DNA of 64,000 bases from Bog-532 sp963742875 (GCA_963742875.1 CAVUNO010000017.1:1178001-1242000); one strand, 5' to 3'; counted from the stretch's first letter, positions 8,526 to 16,738 are shown. Notes: a model not told the origin generated them from the letters alone. Numbers and translations are program-made.

Positions 8526-8666
8526 GTCGAAGCCACCAACGGCGGGGTGCTCAAGGACCTGCTTCAGTTGCCATACGTCGGCGCGGCAGGAAGGCAACGG
8601 TGCGAAACGGCCGTCGTCATAGGTCTCTATTCCGATCAGGAGCGCCTTCCGGGCGGGCGGCAACAC
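8526..8666 (-). pseudogene. N-terminal fragment of the caspase-helicase gene
   Basis: GTG 8666 opens MLPPARKALLIGIETYDD, RFAPLPSCRADVWQLKQVL and HPAVGGFD, the classical first beta strand and helix of a bacterial caspase-like domain (KALLIG, then the DV..L..VL helix). The frame then runs into the IS. Two bases separate it from the stop codon of the EACC1 gene upstream, so the two are one operon. Joined across the IS, the ancestral protein would be about 1230 residues: caspase, linker, SF1 helicase, C-terminal tail. Confidence 0.8.
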
Positions 8667-8668
8667 GG

Positions 8669-9049
8669 CTATTCCTCCTCGCCGCGCAAGAACGCCTCGA
8701 CCAGGCGCTGCTGGTCCTGCGTCGTGGCCCAGGGAATTTCTATCGACCGGTCACCCATCGTCAGCCGAACGACCCGGTGCCTTTCCCGCTGCGCCCACGC
8801 CTGAATCGCCGCCACGAGCACGCGGGCGCCGCCCGAGGTACCCGCCGCCAGGAACACCCACAGGGAGGCGTCGCCGAGCGCGCCAGCGCCTTTCGCCCCC
8901 GCCTCCTCAGGCCGGGTCTCGGGCGCAAAGCGGACGTCAATGCCTTCGACCGTGCGAAGTTCCGTGTACAGCGACCGGGTAAGCCGTTCGCGGCGTAAGA
9001 CGTCCCCGTCGGTGAGAATGGCCAGCTCGGCCCTCACCCGTTCCACCAT
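8669..9049 (-). CDS. EACC1-like effector-associated component
   Basis: 126 residues. It shows ELAILTDGDV, RRERLTRSLYTELRTVEG, VRFAPET, a hydrophobic Gly/Ala segment (LWVFLAAGTSGGARVLVAA), QAWAQRERHRVVRLTMGD and a C-terminal QQRLVEAFL. This is the pattern of effector-associated constant component 1, a small protein found next to caspases, other proteases and NTPases in predicted actinobacterial conflict systems; its role is thought to be signal transmission to the effector. ATG 9049 follows GGGAGG at a distance of about 10 bases. The gene is intact although its partner is broken. Confidence 0.7.
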   Translation of the reverse strand: MVERVRAELAILTDGDVLRRERLTRSLYTELRTVEGIDVRFAPETRPEEAGAKGAGALGDASLWVFLAAGTSGGARVLVAAIQAWAQRERHRVVRLTMGDRSIEIPWATTQDQQRLVEAFLRGEEE

Positions 9050-9600
9050 TGGCTCATTTCCTCCCTACCGCGGGCAGGCCGCCATCAACCGCCGCAGAAC
9101 TGCGACGAAGATCGTATCACGCGGCCGAGGACACACGGGCCGCCCGTATCGCCGCGCGAAGATCCGGGCCACGGGTGAACCTCCCGGGCCCATTGAATCA
9201 AGGGGCGACGCTCCGCGCCATGGCGGCCCGACCGCGCTTGGCGCCTGGCGTGCGGCCCCCAGGGGGCCGACCCGACGCGGCGCGGCGGACATTGCATTTG
9301 TCACCGCCCCCCAGCAATAGTTATCCACGCCACCAACGCCCGAGCCCCGAGATCACACGCGGTAAGGTCGCGGGCCGTCGCTGAAGAACGACCAGTAGCA
9401 AAGTGCAGCAACCACAGCGGCCGACATCGACCTCAACCGATTGCTAAAGCCCGTGACCTGCGCCAACGACCTCGATCTACCACCATCCGGCTAGTTCGCA
9501 TCGAGGGGATCAGTCGATGATCTTCGTTTGGTGTAGGGCCGCCTATCTCCGCTGTCTACGGCGAACTTCCACGGACTCCGCTGAAGCGTCCAGCGCTGTT
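9050..9600. other. gene-free stretch upstream of the EACC1 gene
   Basis: I see no credible coding frame here. The open frames on both strands lack coding-like codon use and family signatures. The promoter of the EACC1-caspase operon should lie close to 9060-9110, but no clear -10/-35 pair stands out. Confidence 0.4.
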
Positions 9601-9620
9601 GGCAACCCGAGCGGCCACCG

Positions 9621-9695
9621 TTCGGGGTAGCTCACGTGAGGTTCGGTGTTCCTTCGGGACGAAGAGGCCGTTGACACCGGTTCAAAGCCAGGCGT
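9621..9695 (+). pseudogene. degenerate tRNA-Pro remnant
   Basis: CGGGGTAGCTCA (acceptor/D-arm-like) is followed about 30 bases later by CTTCGGGACGAAGAGGCCG, which matches the tRNA-Pro anticodon loop, 3' anticodon stem and variable region, and then by CCGGTTCAAAGCC, a T-arm with mismatches. A six-base insertion-like TTGACA and lost stem pairing make it non-functional. It resembles the fragment at 2423-2472 and may be an older integration scar. Confidence 0.5.
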
Positions 9696-9772
9696 CGCGC
9701 TTCCCGCACCCCAGGTGCACCCCAGGGCGTAGCCCTCTGCTTGTTTCCACTGGTCATGGCCCGGGCTATCAG

Positions 9773-9820
9773 TGCTCTCCGGAGCCGTGTGCGTAGGTTC
9801 GAATCCTACTGGGGGCGCTA
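9773..9820 (+). pseudogene. 3' fragment of tRNA-Arg(CCG), attachment-site-like
   Basis: The anticodon loop CTCCGGA (anticodon CCG) and 3' stem GCCGT are followed by variable region GTGC and a perfect T-arm GTAGG TTCGAAT CCTAC (9793-9809). Then come acceptor strand TGGGGGC and an imperfect CCA (CTA). The 5' half of the tRNA is absent and the 5' anticodon stem does not pair. Matching from the anticodon loop onward is typical of an att core left by an element in a tRNA-Arg gene. Confidence 0.6.
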
Positions 9821-10273
9821 AACCGAACACATACACCAATCGACCGGATGGACCTTCGCAATGAGGCAGTCGCTTCGCTCCCGATATGCTCCCATCCGGC
9901 CACGGCCCCTCGCATCGGCGCCGTTGACACGCAGCTCAGGCCGACGAAAGCACGGTCCCCAGAACCGTATCCCGACGCCGGTGAGTCCGTTCATTACCCG
10001 TCATTACCCGCTGCCCACCCAGCCGCTATCACTCCGTAGCCGGATGATCCGAGAGCGCTGGAGTCATCGGACAAGTGTGCCACGTCCGACTGCCAGGCGG
10101 TCTCGCCGCTAGCTCAGACCTGCCATTCGGGGCCAGTCTCACCATGTACGCCCAGAGGCCGCCACTCCCAGGCGGCCTCGTCCTCGGGTCGTTTGACGAG
10201 CTGCCGTTGACTCCGACAGGAGCTGGGATATCTGATCCGTGATGTTCGCAAGGTCTAGTTGTTCAGTCATGTC
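9821..10273. other. gene-free stretch with one hairpin
   Basis: No coding frame with family signature or coding-like codon use. The only structure noted is a 9-bp stem, GAGGCCGCC (10155-10163) and GGCGGCCTC (10171-10179), with a 7-base loop, which could terminate transcription in either direction. Confidence 0.4.
10155..10179. terminator. terminator-like hairpin downstream of the MerR gene
   Basis: Perfect 9-bp GC-rich stem with a 7-base loop; no long T tract. It lies about 100 bp past the end of the minus-strand exporter/MerR operon and is the best candidate for its terminator. Confidence 0.4.
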
Positions 10274-11065
10274 CTATGAACTCCCGTGATGACGTGGAGG
10301 CCGTGCCGACGAATTGAGCTGTGACCTGCAAAGCTCCGCCAGTCGGTTCAAGGCGGGCGAGGTGTAGGCGGACTCGGCGTCCATGAGCTGTGCGACGAGG
10401 ACGACGTTCGGCTCGCTCGGGAGCGTGCTGGGACGAGCACCGACGACCGCATCGTGGCGGGTCGCCATCCATTCGACCGTCCTGTCGGCCAGTGGTTTCA
10501 GTCGTGGGTCGGTCGGGTCCCAGTCTCGGGCTTCGTCGTAGGCCAGGTAGATGCGCCGGAACTCAGGGTCTGCCAGCGCGGCTCGCTTTTGCCTCGTCCA
10601 CTCTGGAACCACCTCGGGAGAGAGTGCGGCGAGAAGAATCCATCCGTCTCGTTCGATCTGCACGCCCTGCTCGCTCACGCCCATCTCGCGCAGGGCGCTG
10701 AGCATCTCTGCGACCTTAGATGGCAGTACGAGCTGGTCACCAGCGAGGAGGCCGGCGAGCTGCTGGCGCCGATGCTCAAGTTGACCAATTTGCTGCTGAA
10801 GCGCCTCGTCGATCCCAGCAACCGCAGCGCCGAACTCATCCGGGTCAGCATTGAGGAAGTGGCTGACCCGAGCGAGCGGGACACCTGCATCGGCAAGGAC
10901 CTTGATCCGCACCAGATCGACGATCGCCTGTGCACCATAGCGGCGGTAACCGGAGTTATCCCGGACGGGTTCTGGGAGCAGACCGGCCCGGTGGTAATGA
11001 CGGACCGCCCGCACGGTGACGCCGCAGTGGCTGGCCAGCTGGCCGATCGTCAGGAGCTTCGCCAT
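10274..11065 (-). CDS. MerR-family transcriptional regulator of the adjacent ABC exporter
   Basis: 263 residues from ATG 11065. The N-terminus AKLLTIGQLASHCGVTVRAVRHYHRAGLLPEP is a textbook MerR helix-turn-helix and wing, followed by a dimerisation helix (IDEALQQQIGQLEHRRQQL) and a C-terminal region for ligand sensing that resembles TipA-like or multidrug-sensing MerR proteins. Its ATG overlaps the permease stop codon (TGATG), so it is translated with the exporter. The likely operator is the dyad at 12863-12885 upstream of the ATPase gene, giving drug-induced autoregulation. Confidence 0.85.
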   Translation of the reverse strand: MAKLLTIGQLASHCGVTVRAVRHYHRAGLLPEPVRDNSGYRRYGAQAIVDLVRIKVLADAGVPLARVSHFLNADPDEFGAAVAGIDEALQQQIGQLEHRRQQLAGLLAGDQLVLPSKVAEMLSALREMGVSEQGVQIERDGWILLAALSPEVVPEWTRQKRAALADPEFRRIYLAYDEARDWDPTDPRLKPLADRTVEWMATRHDAVVGARPSTLPSEPNVVLVAQLMDAESAYTSPALNRLAELCRSQLNSSARPPRHHGSS

Positions 11066-11856
11066 CAGGACGCTACCGGTGAATCTCGGTTGTACAACTT
11101 CACCGCCCACAGGAATCCGACCACTGCGATGCCGGCACACCAGGCCACGGCCACAATGCCGTGATTGCCCACCGGGGTTCGGGTAAGCAGGCTGCGAAAG
11201 GTGTCAATGATCGAGGTGAACGGCTGATACTCGGCAAACGCCCGTACTCCTGCGGGCATCGTGGCGGTGGGAACAAACGCGCTGCTGACAAACGGAAGGA
11301 CGAGGAGAATGAGCGAGAGGCTGTTTGCCCCGGCTGGCGTCTTGGCGAGCAGCCCAAAGGCCACCGTCAGCCACGAGAGTGCCATTCCAAGAAGGGCGAA
11401 CAGCCCGATGGCGGCGAGCCAGCCGAGTGCGGTGGCGTTGGGTGAGAACCCTAGGACGAGTGCGAACAAGCAAACAGCTGCACCCGTAATGAGCGTACGG
11501 ACGGTGCTTCCGGTCACCGGCCCGGCAAGGACCGAAGGACGCCAGATGGCCATCGTCCGGAAACGGGTGATGATCCCCTCACCCATGTCGGCGTTCACGC
11601 CAAGCGCCGTCGATTCAGCGACCGAGGCAGCGGCCAGCACGAGGATGCCGGGAAGCACGTAGTTGATGTAGCCGCCGCTAACGGCGCTGCCGAGCCCGGC
11701 GCGAAGCGCGTGACCGAAGACACCATCGAAAAGGAGCAGGAAGAGCACCGGCACGAGTAGTCCGCTGATCGTCACCATCGGGAAGCGCACTGCGTGACGT
11801 ACGTCTCGGCGCAGCATTGTGGCCGTGTCAGCGAGTGCCAGAGAGGGGGCCGTCAT
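11065..11856 (-). CDS. ABC-2 type exporter permease (DrrB-like)
   Basis: 263 residues with six hydrophobic segments, starting near VTISGLLVPVLFLLLFDGVF and ending FLWAVKLYNR. The motif YVLPGILVLAAASVAE and the AFVPTATMPAGVRAFAEYQPF segment are typical of DrrB/ABC-2 permeases of daunorubicin-type exporters. It overlaps the ATPase gene by 4 bases and the MerR gene by 1, so the three form one operon. Likely exports a hydrophobic drug; the substrate is unknown. Confidence 0.85.
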   Translation of the reverse strand: MTAPSLALADTATMLRRDVRHAVRFPMVTISGLLVPVLFLLLFDGVFGHALRAGLGSAVSGGYINYVLPGILVLAAASVAESTALGVNADMGEGIITRFRTMAIWRPSVLAGPVTGSTVRTLITGAAVCLFALVLGFSPNATALGWLAAIGLFALLGMALSWLTVAFGLLAKTPAGANSLSLILLVLPFVSSAFVPTATMPAGVRAFAEYQPFTSIIDTFRSLLTRTPVGNHGIVAVAWCAGIAVVGFLWAVKLYNRDSPVAS

Positions 11857-12854
11857 TGTCCTTCCCCCACCGAGTTGGCACGAGACGGCTCAGGGCCGCC
11901 ACCAGTCAAGGCGAAGAAGACGTCGTCGAGGTCCGGGGGCTGGGCCGAAAGGCTCTCCACGGTGATCTCGTGACGCTCAAGCCGGTCGAGCACGTGCCGG
12001 AGGCCAGCCACGCTTCCGTCGCTCGCCAATTCGAGCGACAAGTCGTCATCGCTCCGTTCTGCACTGCCGAACTCCACAGCCGCAGCAGCGAGCGCATCAT
12101 CCCCGGCGAAATGGAGCCGGATGCGTCCGCCGGGTGCCCGCCTCTTCAGCTCGGACGGCGTGCCTTCTGCCACCAGGGCACCACGGTCGATGAGGACCAC
12201 ACGGTCTGCCAGGCGATCCGCTTCTTCCAGGTACTGCGTCGTCAGGAGGACGGTCACCCCGTCGCCGGCCAGGTCCCGGACGATCCGCCAGAGAACGTGT
12301 CGCCCACGTGGATCAAGGCCAGTCGTTGGCTCGTCCAGGAAGACGATCCGCGGCTCGCCCATGAGGGTCATCGCAAGATCGAGACGACGGCGCATACCTC
12401 CCGAGTAGGAGATCACAGGTCGATCCGCTGCCTCGGTCAACTCGAAGCGCTCCAGGTTTCTTGCCGTCCGCTCCAGCGCAACAGCCCGCCGCAGGCGGTG
12501 CAGCCCAGCCATCAGGGCAAGGTTCTCCCTGCCGGTCAGGAACTTGTCCACGGCAGAGAATTGGCCGGTGACACCGATCGCTGCCCTGACGGCCTCCGGC
12601 TCTGCCACGACATCGTGACCGAACACGGTCGCCCAGCCAGCGTCCGGAGCAAGAAGCGTCGAGAGGATGCGAATCGTCGTCGTCTTCCCTGACCCGTTGG
12701 GGCCGATGAGGGCCGTGACGGAACCCTCGGGGACGGCCAGGTCGAGACCGGTGAGTGCGTGCTGGCCACCGAAGGACTTGGCCAACCCCACTGCGTCGAT
12801 CGCCAGTTGAGGGGCACTCTCCCCCGGCGTGGGTAGCCGTGCGTGATTCTGCAT
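11853..12854 (-). CDS. ABC exporter ATP-binding protein (DrrA-like)
   Basis: 333 residues from ATG 12854. Walker A GPNGSGKTTT, the Q-loop (GVTGQFSAVD), signature YSGGMRRR, Walker B IVFLDEPTTGLDP and the switch His replaced by Gln in LLTTQYLEE are all in place. The C-terminal extension with PPDLDDVFFALTG is characteristic of the DrrA branch. ATG 12854 is preferred to the upstream in-frame starts because the MerR-type promoter lies immediately before it. Confidence 0.85.
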   Translation of the reverse strand: MQNHARLPTPGESAPQLAIDAVGLAKSFGGQHALTGLDLAVPEGSVTALIGPNGSGKTTTIRILSTLLAPDAGWATVFGHDVVAEPEAVRAAIGVTGQFSAVDKFLTGRENLALMAGLHRLRRAVALERTARNLERFELTEAADRPVISYSGGMRRRLDLAMTLMGEPRIVFLDEPTTGLDPRGRHVLWRIVRDLAGDGVTVLLTTQYLEEADRLADRVVLIDRGALVAEGTPSELKRRAPGGRIRLHFAGDDALAAAAVEFGSAERSDDDLSLELASDGSVAGLRHVLDRLERHEITVESLSAQPPDLDDVFFALTGGGPEPSRANSVGEGQ

Positions 12855-12892
12855 ACGTCCATCTTGCAAGCCTGACGTAGGGTCAATGTCAA
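12855..12892 (-). promoter_or_regulatory. MerR-type promoter/operator of the exporter operon
   Basis: On the minus strand TTGACA (12892-12887) is followed by a dyad with outer TTG...CAA and inner CCT...AGG arms (12885-12863), lying between the -35 box and the start codon. An operator in an over-long spacer is the arrangement MerR proteins use to twist the promoter on activation. The start codon follows within ten bases of the dyad, so the transcript may be leaderless. Confidence 0.5.
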
Positions 12893-13261
12893 GCGGTGAC
12901 CGATCCGGTGCCGCCTTGACCGGCGTCAGCGCCGCGCTCAGCCTCCGAAGGCCCGCGCGGCACACGCCGGGCCACGCCGCGAGGCTCACCAGATCAGCAC
13001 AGCTCATTCATCGCGCAGACCGATGCCTGCTCTTGGCCGCGCGGCCTCGGCCGGTCCCAGGTCGCAGCTACCAGGCGCCACGTCAGTACATCCCACACCG
13101 TGCTGGCCCATCGCCGCTTCTCCAAGCCTCAATCCACCGCGCAATTAGGTCCTTGCGGGCGTGTCAACGCAGAAAGTGCCCCCTGAACTGGGACGATGCG
13201 AGTTGCTGAAGTTCCTGGCGGCCAGTTCAGAAGGGCACCTGCTAGATGCGATTGTCGCCGC
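12893..13261. other. intergenic region, no gene seen
   Basis: Open frames crossing this stretch belong to the upstream extension of the exporter ATPase frame or are shadows of the secreted-protein gene. No RNA or repeat structure was noted. Confidence 0.4.
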
Positions 13262-13747
13262 TCAGCCCTTGAAGCTTTTGTACTGAGCCAGCGCGAACTC
13301 GTAAAGCCGCTTGCCTTTATCCGGCATCCGCACGTTGATGCCGTCGCCGATCCACAAACCGTCCTTGCGGAACGCCACGAAGGAGAAGGGCGGGGACTGG
13401 GCATTCGCCACGCAGAGCAGACTGTCGCGGCCGAGCTTCGGGTACCGGTAGCAGGTCTCTTCGCTGCCGGTCCCGCCCTCCTGCCGTGAAACCTCCACGA
13501 CCAGCGTCGTCTTCCCGTGCCGGATCGTGCAGGTCCGGGCGGAGGGGTTGTTGCTGCTGCCCAGCTTCTCCGACAGGTGCGTGCGGCTGCTGAGCTGCAG
13601 CAGCGCATCGGCCGACCTGGCTGTGAACGTCTGGCACGGGTTCGGCAGCGGCTTGGCAGCGGGTGCCGTCGCCGCCTGCGCCGACGCGAGTGGCGCCAGC
13701 CCGATTGCGAGCGCCGTGACCGCCACCGCTGACATATGCCTGATCAT
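13262..13747 (-). CDS. secreted protein with signal peptide, unknown function
   Basis: 161 residues from ATG 13747. MIRHMSAVAVTALAIGLAP and LASAQA form a signal peptide with cleavage expected after AQA. The mature part has four cysteines (PCQTF, RTCTI, EETCYRY, LLCVAN), suggesting two disulfides, and a SADALLQL region reminiscent of DUF3558-type secreted proteins, though I cannot confirm that family. Ribosome-binding site GGGAGG lies before the start. No operon partner; a 700-bp region lies upstream. Confidence 0.65.
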   Translation of the reverse strand: MIRHMSAVAVTALAIGLAPLASAQAATAPAAKPLPNPCQTFTARSADALLQLSSRTHLSEKLGSSNNPSARTCTIRHGKTTLVVEVSRQEGGTGSEETCYRYPKLGRDSLLCVANAQSPPFSFVAFRKDGLWIGDGINVRMPDKGKRLYEFALAQYKSFKG

Positions 13748-14448
13748 GAGGCTTCCTCCCACATTGATGAGCGCGCGTCCTGACCGCCACAGCCGCTCCC
13801 TACTGGTCAGAGCACGCGGCATCACGGCTGATACATACGCTCTCCTCGTAGCTATTCACCAGGTGTCAGCGCCCGTGATGTTACGGACCCGGGTGCCAGC
13901 GGTAGCGAAACACCGCCGTGGCCCGGATATCGCCCGCGGCGTTCGGCCGGCCGCATCGCGGCGGATACCGGCCGCGGCGGAATCCACCGCGCTGACGATG
14001 ACCCCGACCACTTCACCTGGCGTGATTGCCGTGGACATCTCCGCGACAGCGCTGCAGGCTGCCCGCCAGCGGCTCACCGGACAGACTTCCGGCTCGCCGC
14101 ACCGCACCCCTGGGTCGACAAACGCCACCTCCGGGGCGCCTACGGCGGCCCATAGGAAGCTTCTGGTCTCGGCTTGAGCCGAAGTTCTCGCCGGTGCAGG
14201 CGCAGGCTGGCGGCGGCCTTCGAGGAGGCGCTGGAGTCCGCTGCGCAACCATGGCACGGGCGAGGGTGTCAAGATCACACGGCTTGGCTGACCTGATGCG
14301 GAAGGTCCTTGTGGGTCATGACCTGTGCCCCTGGGCCGGCCGGCTGGGTGCGGCCCACCGTGATCGTGGGCTCGCAGGGTGTGCCCGTGCCGGGCCGAGA
14401 GGACAGCGCCGGGTCCGGAAAGCCCGGAGTGCGGGAGGCGCCATCATC
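13748..14448 (+). other. 700-bp region with a possible methyltransferase scrap
   Basis: No complete gene. On the plus strand around 14020-14090 one frame reads GVIAVDISATALQAARQRL, which resembles the SAM-binding motif II region of a class I methyltransferase (VxAVDIS..AL..AR). Nothing before or after it in any frame supports a full domain, so it is at best an eroded fragment. Confidence 0.25.
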
Positions 14449-16293
14449 ATGAGCAAGGCAGCGCGGCCCGCGTCCGGCAGCCGTGATCCTGACCTTTGGC
14501 CAGGGGTAGTGCACCAGCACCCGGCCGGCGTTTCCCCGCGGTGGGGGGCGATGGGTGACAACGCGGCCGATGATGTCTTTGACTGGGCGGCCCGCGACCC
14601 GGATCGTGCCATGTTCAGCCGGAAGGGTGAGGGCGGCTGGCAGCCGGTGACAGCGGCGGAGTTCGCTGGACGGGTGGCCGCAGTCGCCGCTGGGCTGATC
14701 GCGGCGGGAATCCGGCCCGGTGACCGGGTCGGGCTGATGTCATCAGCCAGCTTGGACTGGGCGGTATGCGACTTCGGTATCTGGGCGGTCGGCGCGGTGA
14801 CCGTGCCCGTCTATGAAACCTCCTCAGCAGAGCAGGTCCGCTGGGTGCTGTCCGACTCCGGCGCGGTCGCGGTCTTCACCGAGAACGCGCAGCGTGCCGA
14901 GGTCATTCGGCAGGCGCAGGTGCCCACGCTGGAGGCGGTGTGGGTGCTGGACGCCGGCGGCCTTGACGGCCTGGCCCGGGCCGGAGCGCAGGTCGCTGCG
15001 GGCGAGATCCTTCAGCGCCGCCGCGCAGTGACGCCTGCGACGCTCGCGACCATCGTGTATACCTCGGGCACGACGGGCCGGCCGAAGGGCTGCGAGATCA
15101 GCCACGGCAACCTGACCGAGGCGGTCCGCGCCATCACCAGCGCACCCGGGATCCGGGAACGCGTGCTGATACCGGACTCGTCCATCCTGTTGTTCCTGCC
15201 GCTGTCACACATCCTCGCCCGGGTGGTGGCGCTGTGCGTGGTCCATGCCGGGGCGCGGGCCGGGTACCTCGGTGAGCTCGGCGAGCTGCCGGCCGCGCTG
15301 GCCACCTTCCGGCCGACGATCCTGCTCGCGGTGCCCCGCGTGTTCGAAAAGCTCGCGGTCACGGCCCGCGACCAGGCCGAGGCCGGCGGGCACCAGCGGC
15401 TGTTCGCCGCGGCCGAGGGCACCGCGATCAGTTACAGCCATGCGGGACAGGACGCGGGCCTGCGGGTGCGGCTGCGGCACGCGGTCTTCGGCCGCCTGGT
15501 CTACGCGCGGCTGCGTGCGGCGGTCGGCGGCCAGGTCGCCTGGGCGGTCAGCGGCGGCGCGTCGTTGAACCCACGGCTCGGGCACTTCTTCCGGGGAGCC
15601 GGGATCCCCATCCTGGAGGGCTGGGGGCTGACCGAGACGGCAGGCCCGGTGACGATGAACCTGCCCGGCGCGCAGCGGATCGGCTCGGTCGGCGTACCGC
15701 TGCCCGGCTGCGCCATCCGGATCGCGCCCGGCGGGGAGATCCTGGTCCAGGGCCCGGGCGTGTTCTCCGGCTACTGGCAGGACCCGCAGGCCACCCGCGG
15801 CACGTTCGACGGCCGGTGGTTCCGCACCGGGGACCTCGGCCGGATCGACGAGGATGGGTTCGTCCACCTCACCGGCCGGAAGAAGGACCTGATCATCACG
15901 GCCACGGGGCAAAATATCGTGCCCACGGTGCTGGAAGACCGGCTGCGCGAGCACTGGCTCATCGAAGAGGCCATCATCACCGGGGATCAGCGGCCCTACA
16001 TCGCCGCCCTCGTCACCCTGGACGCCGCGGCCCTCGCCCGGTGGAAACAGCGGCAAGGCAAGCCGGCCACCGCGACCGTCAGCGACCTGCGCGGCGACCC
16101 GGACCTGCGCTCCGCCGTCCAGGACGCCGTGGACCGGGCGAACACGGCCGTGTCCAGGGCCGAAAGCATCAAGCGGTTCGGTATCCTGGCCGCCGCCTTC
16201 ACCACCGGCGCCGAGCTGACCCCGACCCAGAAGGTCCGCCGGGACTACGTGCTGGCCAAATACGCCAGCGACGTCGACGCCCTCTACAACTGA
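14449..16293 (+). CDS. long-chain acyl-CoA synthetase (FadD15-like, AMP-dependent)
   Basis: 614 residues. Activates fatty acids to acyl-CoA through an acyl-adenylate. The AMP-binding P-loop VYTSGTTGRPKG is at about residues 202-213, EGWGLTETAG at about 390, GDLGRIDEDGFVHLTGRKKD at about 460-480, and the C-terminal catalytic Lys lies in TPTQKVRRD near 589. All key motifs are intact and the length is normal for the FadD15/long-chain branch. ATG 14449 is preceded by GGGAGG; the frame is open further upstream but without homology. It stands alone, with a terminator-like hairpin downstream. Confidence 0.9.
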   Translation: MSKAARPASGSRDPDLWPGVVHQHPAGVSPRWGAMGDNAADDVFDWAARDPDRAMFSRKGEGGWQPVTAAEFAGRVAAVAAGLIAAGIRPGDRVGLMSSASLDWAVCDFGIWAVGAVTVPVYETSSAEQVRWVLSDSGAVAVFTENAQRAEVIRQAQVPTLEAVWVLDAGGLDGLARAGAQVAAGEILQRRRAVTPATLATIVYTSGTTGRPKGCEISHGNLTEAVRAITSAPGIRERVLIPDSSILLFLPLSHILARVVALCVVHAGARAGYLGELGELPAALATFRPTILLAVPRVFEKLAVTARDQAEAGGHQRLFAAAEGTAISYSHAGQDAGLRVRLRHAVFGRLVYARLRAAVGGQVAWAVSGGASLNPRLGHFFRGAGIPILEGWGLTETAGPVTMNLPGAQRIGSVGVPLPGCAIRIAPGGEILVQGPGVFSGYWQDPQATRGTFDGRWFRTGDLGRIDEDGFVHLTGRKKDLIITATGQNIVPTVLEDRLREHWLIEEAIITGDQRPYIAALVTLDAAALARWKQRQGKPATATVSDLRGDPDLRSAVQDAVDRANTAVSRAESIKRFGILAAAFTTGAELTPTQKVRRDYVLAKYASDVDALYN

Positions 16294-16313
16294 CCAGGCC
16301 CTGCGGGCCTTGG
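16294..16313 (+). terminator. terminator-like hairpin after the acyl-CoA synthetase gene
   Basis: CCAGGCCC TGC GGGCCTTGG begins right after the stop codon and can fold into a 7-8 bp stem with one bulge. There is no T tract, which is common for actinobacterial terminators. Confidence 0.4.
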
Positions 16314-16324
16314 TCCGTACCTGG

Positions 16325-16492
16325 CTACAGCCCCTGCCGGGGATGGTAATAGCGGGATTCGGCTGGCTGCATCTGGTAAGAGCCGGTCATCCCCACCGCA
16401 TGCCGACCTTGGACCCTGATGATCTCTCTCTCGTCCGGGTCGGCTGGAGGCACACAGAACAGGTCGGTATGCGCGCTGAGTAGCCGACGCAT
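16325..16492 (-). CDS. short hypothetical protein
   Basis: 55 residues, MRRLLSAHTDLFCVPP to a tail YYHPRQGL. Coding-like codon use is moderate. The perfect inverted repeat at 16517-16536 and an AT-rich TTAGTTAT stretch lie just upstream, where a promoter and operator would be expected. No family recognised; it may equally be a remnant. Confidence 0.3.
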   Translation of the reverse strand: MRRLLSAHTDLFCVPPADPDEREIIRVQGRHAVGMTGSYQMQPAESRYYHPRQGL

Positions 16493-16516
16493 GCGTTTTC
16501 GACTTAGATAACTAAC

Positions 16517-16536
16517 ATCGGAACCTTGGTTCCGAT
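16517..16536. promoter_or_regulatory. perfect inverted repeat, TetR-type operator-like
   Basis: ATCGGAACC (16517-16525), TT, GGTTCCGAT (16528-16536). Nine-base arms with a two-base centre fit a TetR-family operator. No TetR gene is adjacent, so the cognate regulator is either elsewhere or lost. Confidence 0.55.
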
Positions 16537-16738
16537 GCGCGGTCGGCCGGAACGATCCTGCCCGGTTACGGCCAATGCCTATAGCGGGCCATCGGCCATC
16601 CTCGCTTCTCCCGGCCGCGGCAGGCATAAGGCGGAGCCATCTGGGACTCGTCGTGCCGCGGAACTGATCGAAGTGATTCGGCTGGGCGCCTGTGGGCAAC
16701 TTCGCTGAGGCCGCATCGCTGAGAGAGGAGATCAGAGC

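Larger units (their letters stand above)
6691..8533. repeat. 8-bp target-site duplication flanking the insertion sequence
   Basis: GTCGAAGC occurs directly before the left inverted repeat (6691-6698) and directly after the right one (8526-8533). Removing the element with one copy joins codons ...GGC TTC GAC ACC GTC... in frame, restoring a continuous caspase domain. The interruption is therefore a simple, recent-looking insertion. Confidence 0.9.

Noticed and set aside
9543..9839. 98-residue minus-strand frame reading APPVGFEPTHTAPE
   Set aside because: This is the well-known artefact of translating the antisense of tRNA 3' ends; it overlaps the tRNA-Pro and tRNA-Arg remnants.
13856..14278. 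140-codon minus-strand frame upstream of the acyl-CoA synthetase gene
   Set aside because: No family signature, poor codon pattern and no ribosome-binding site.
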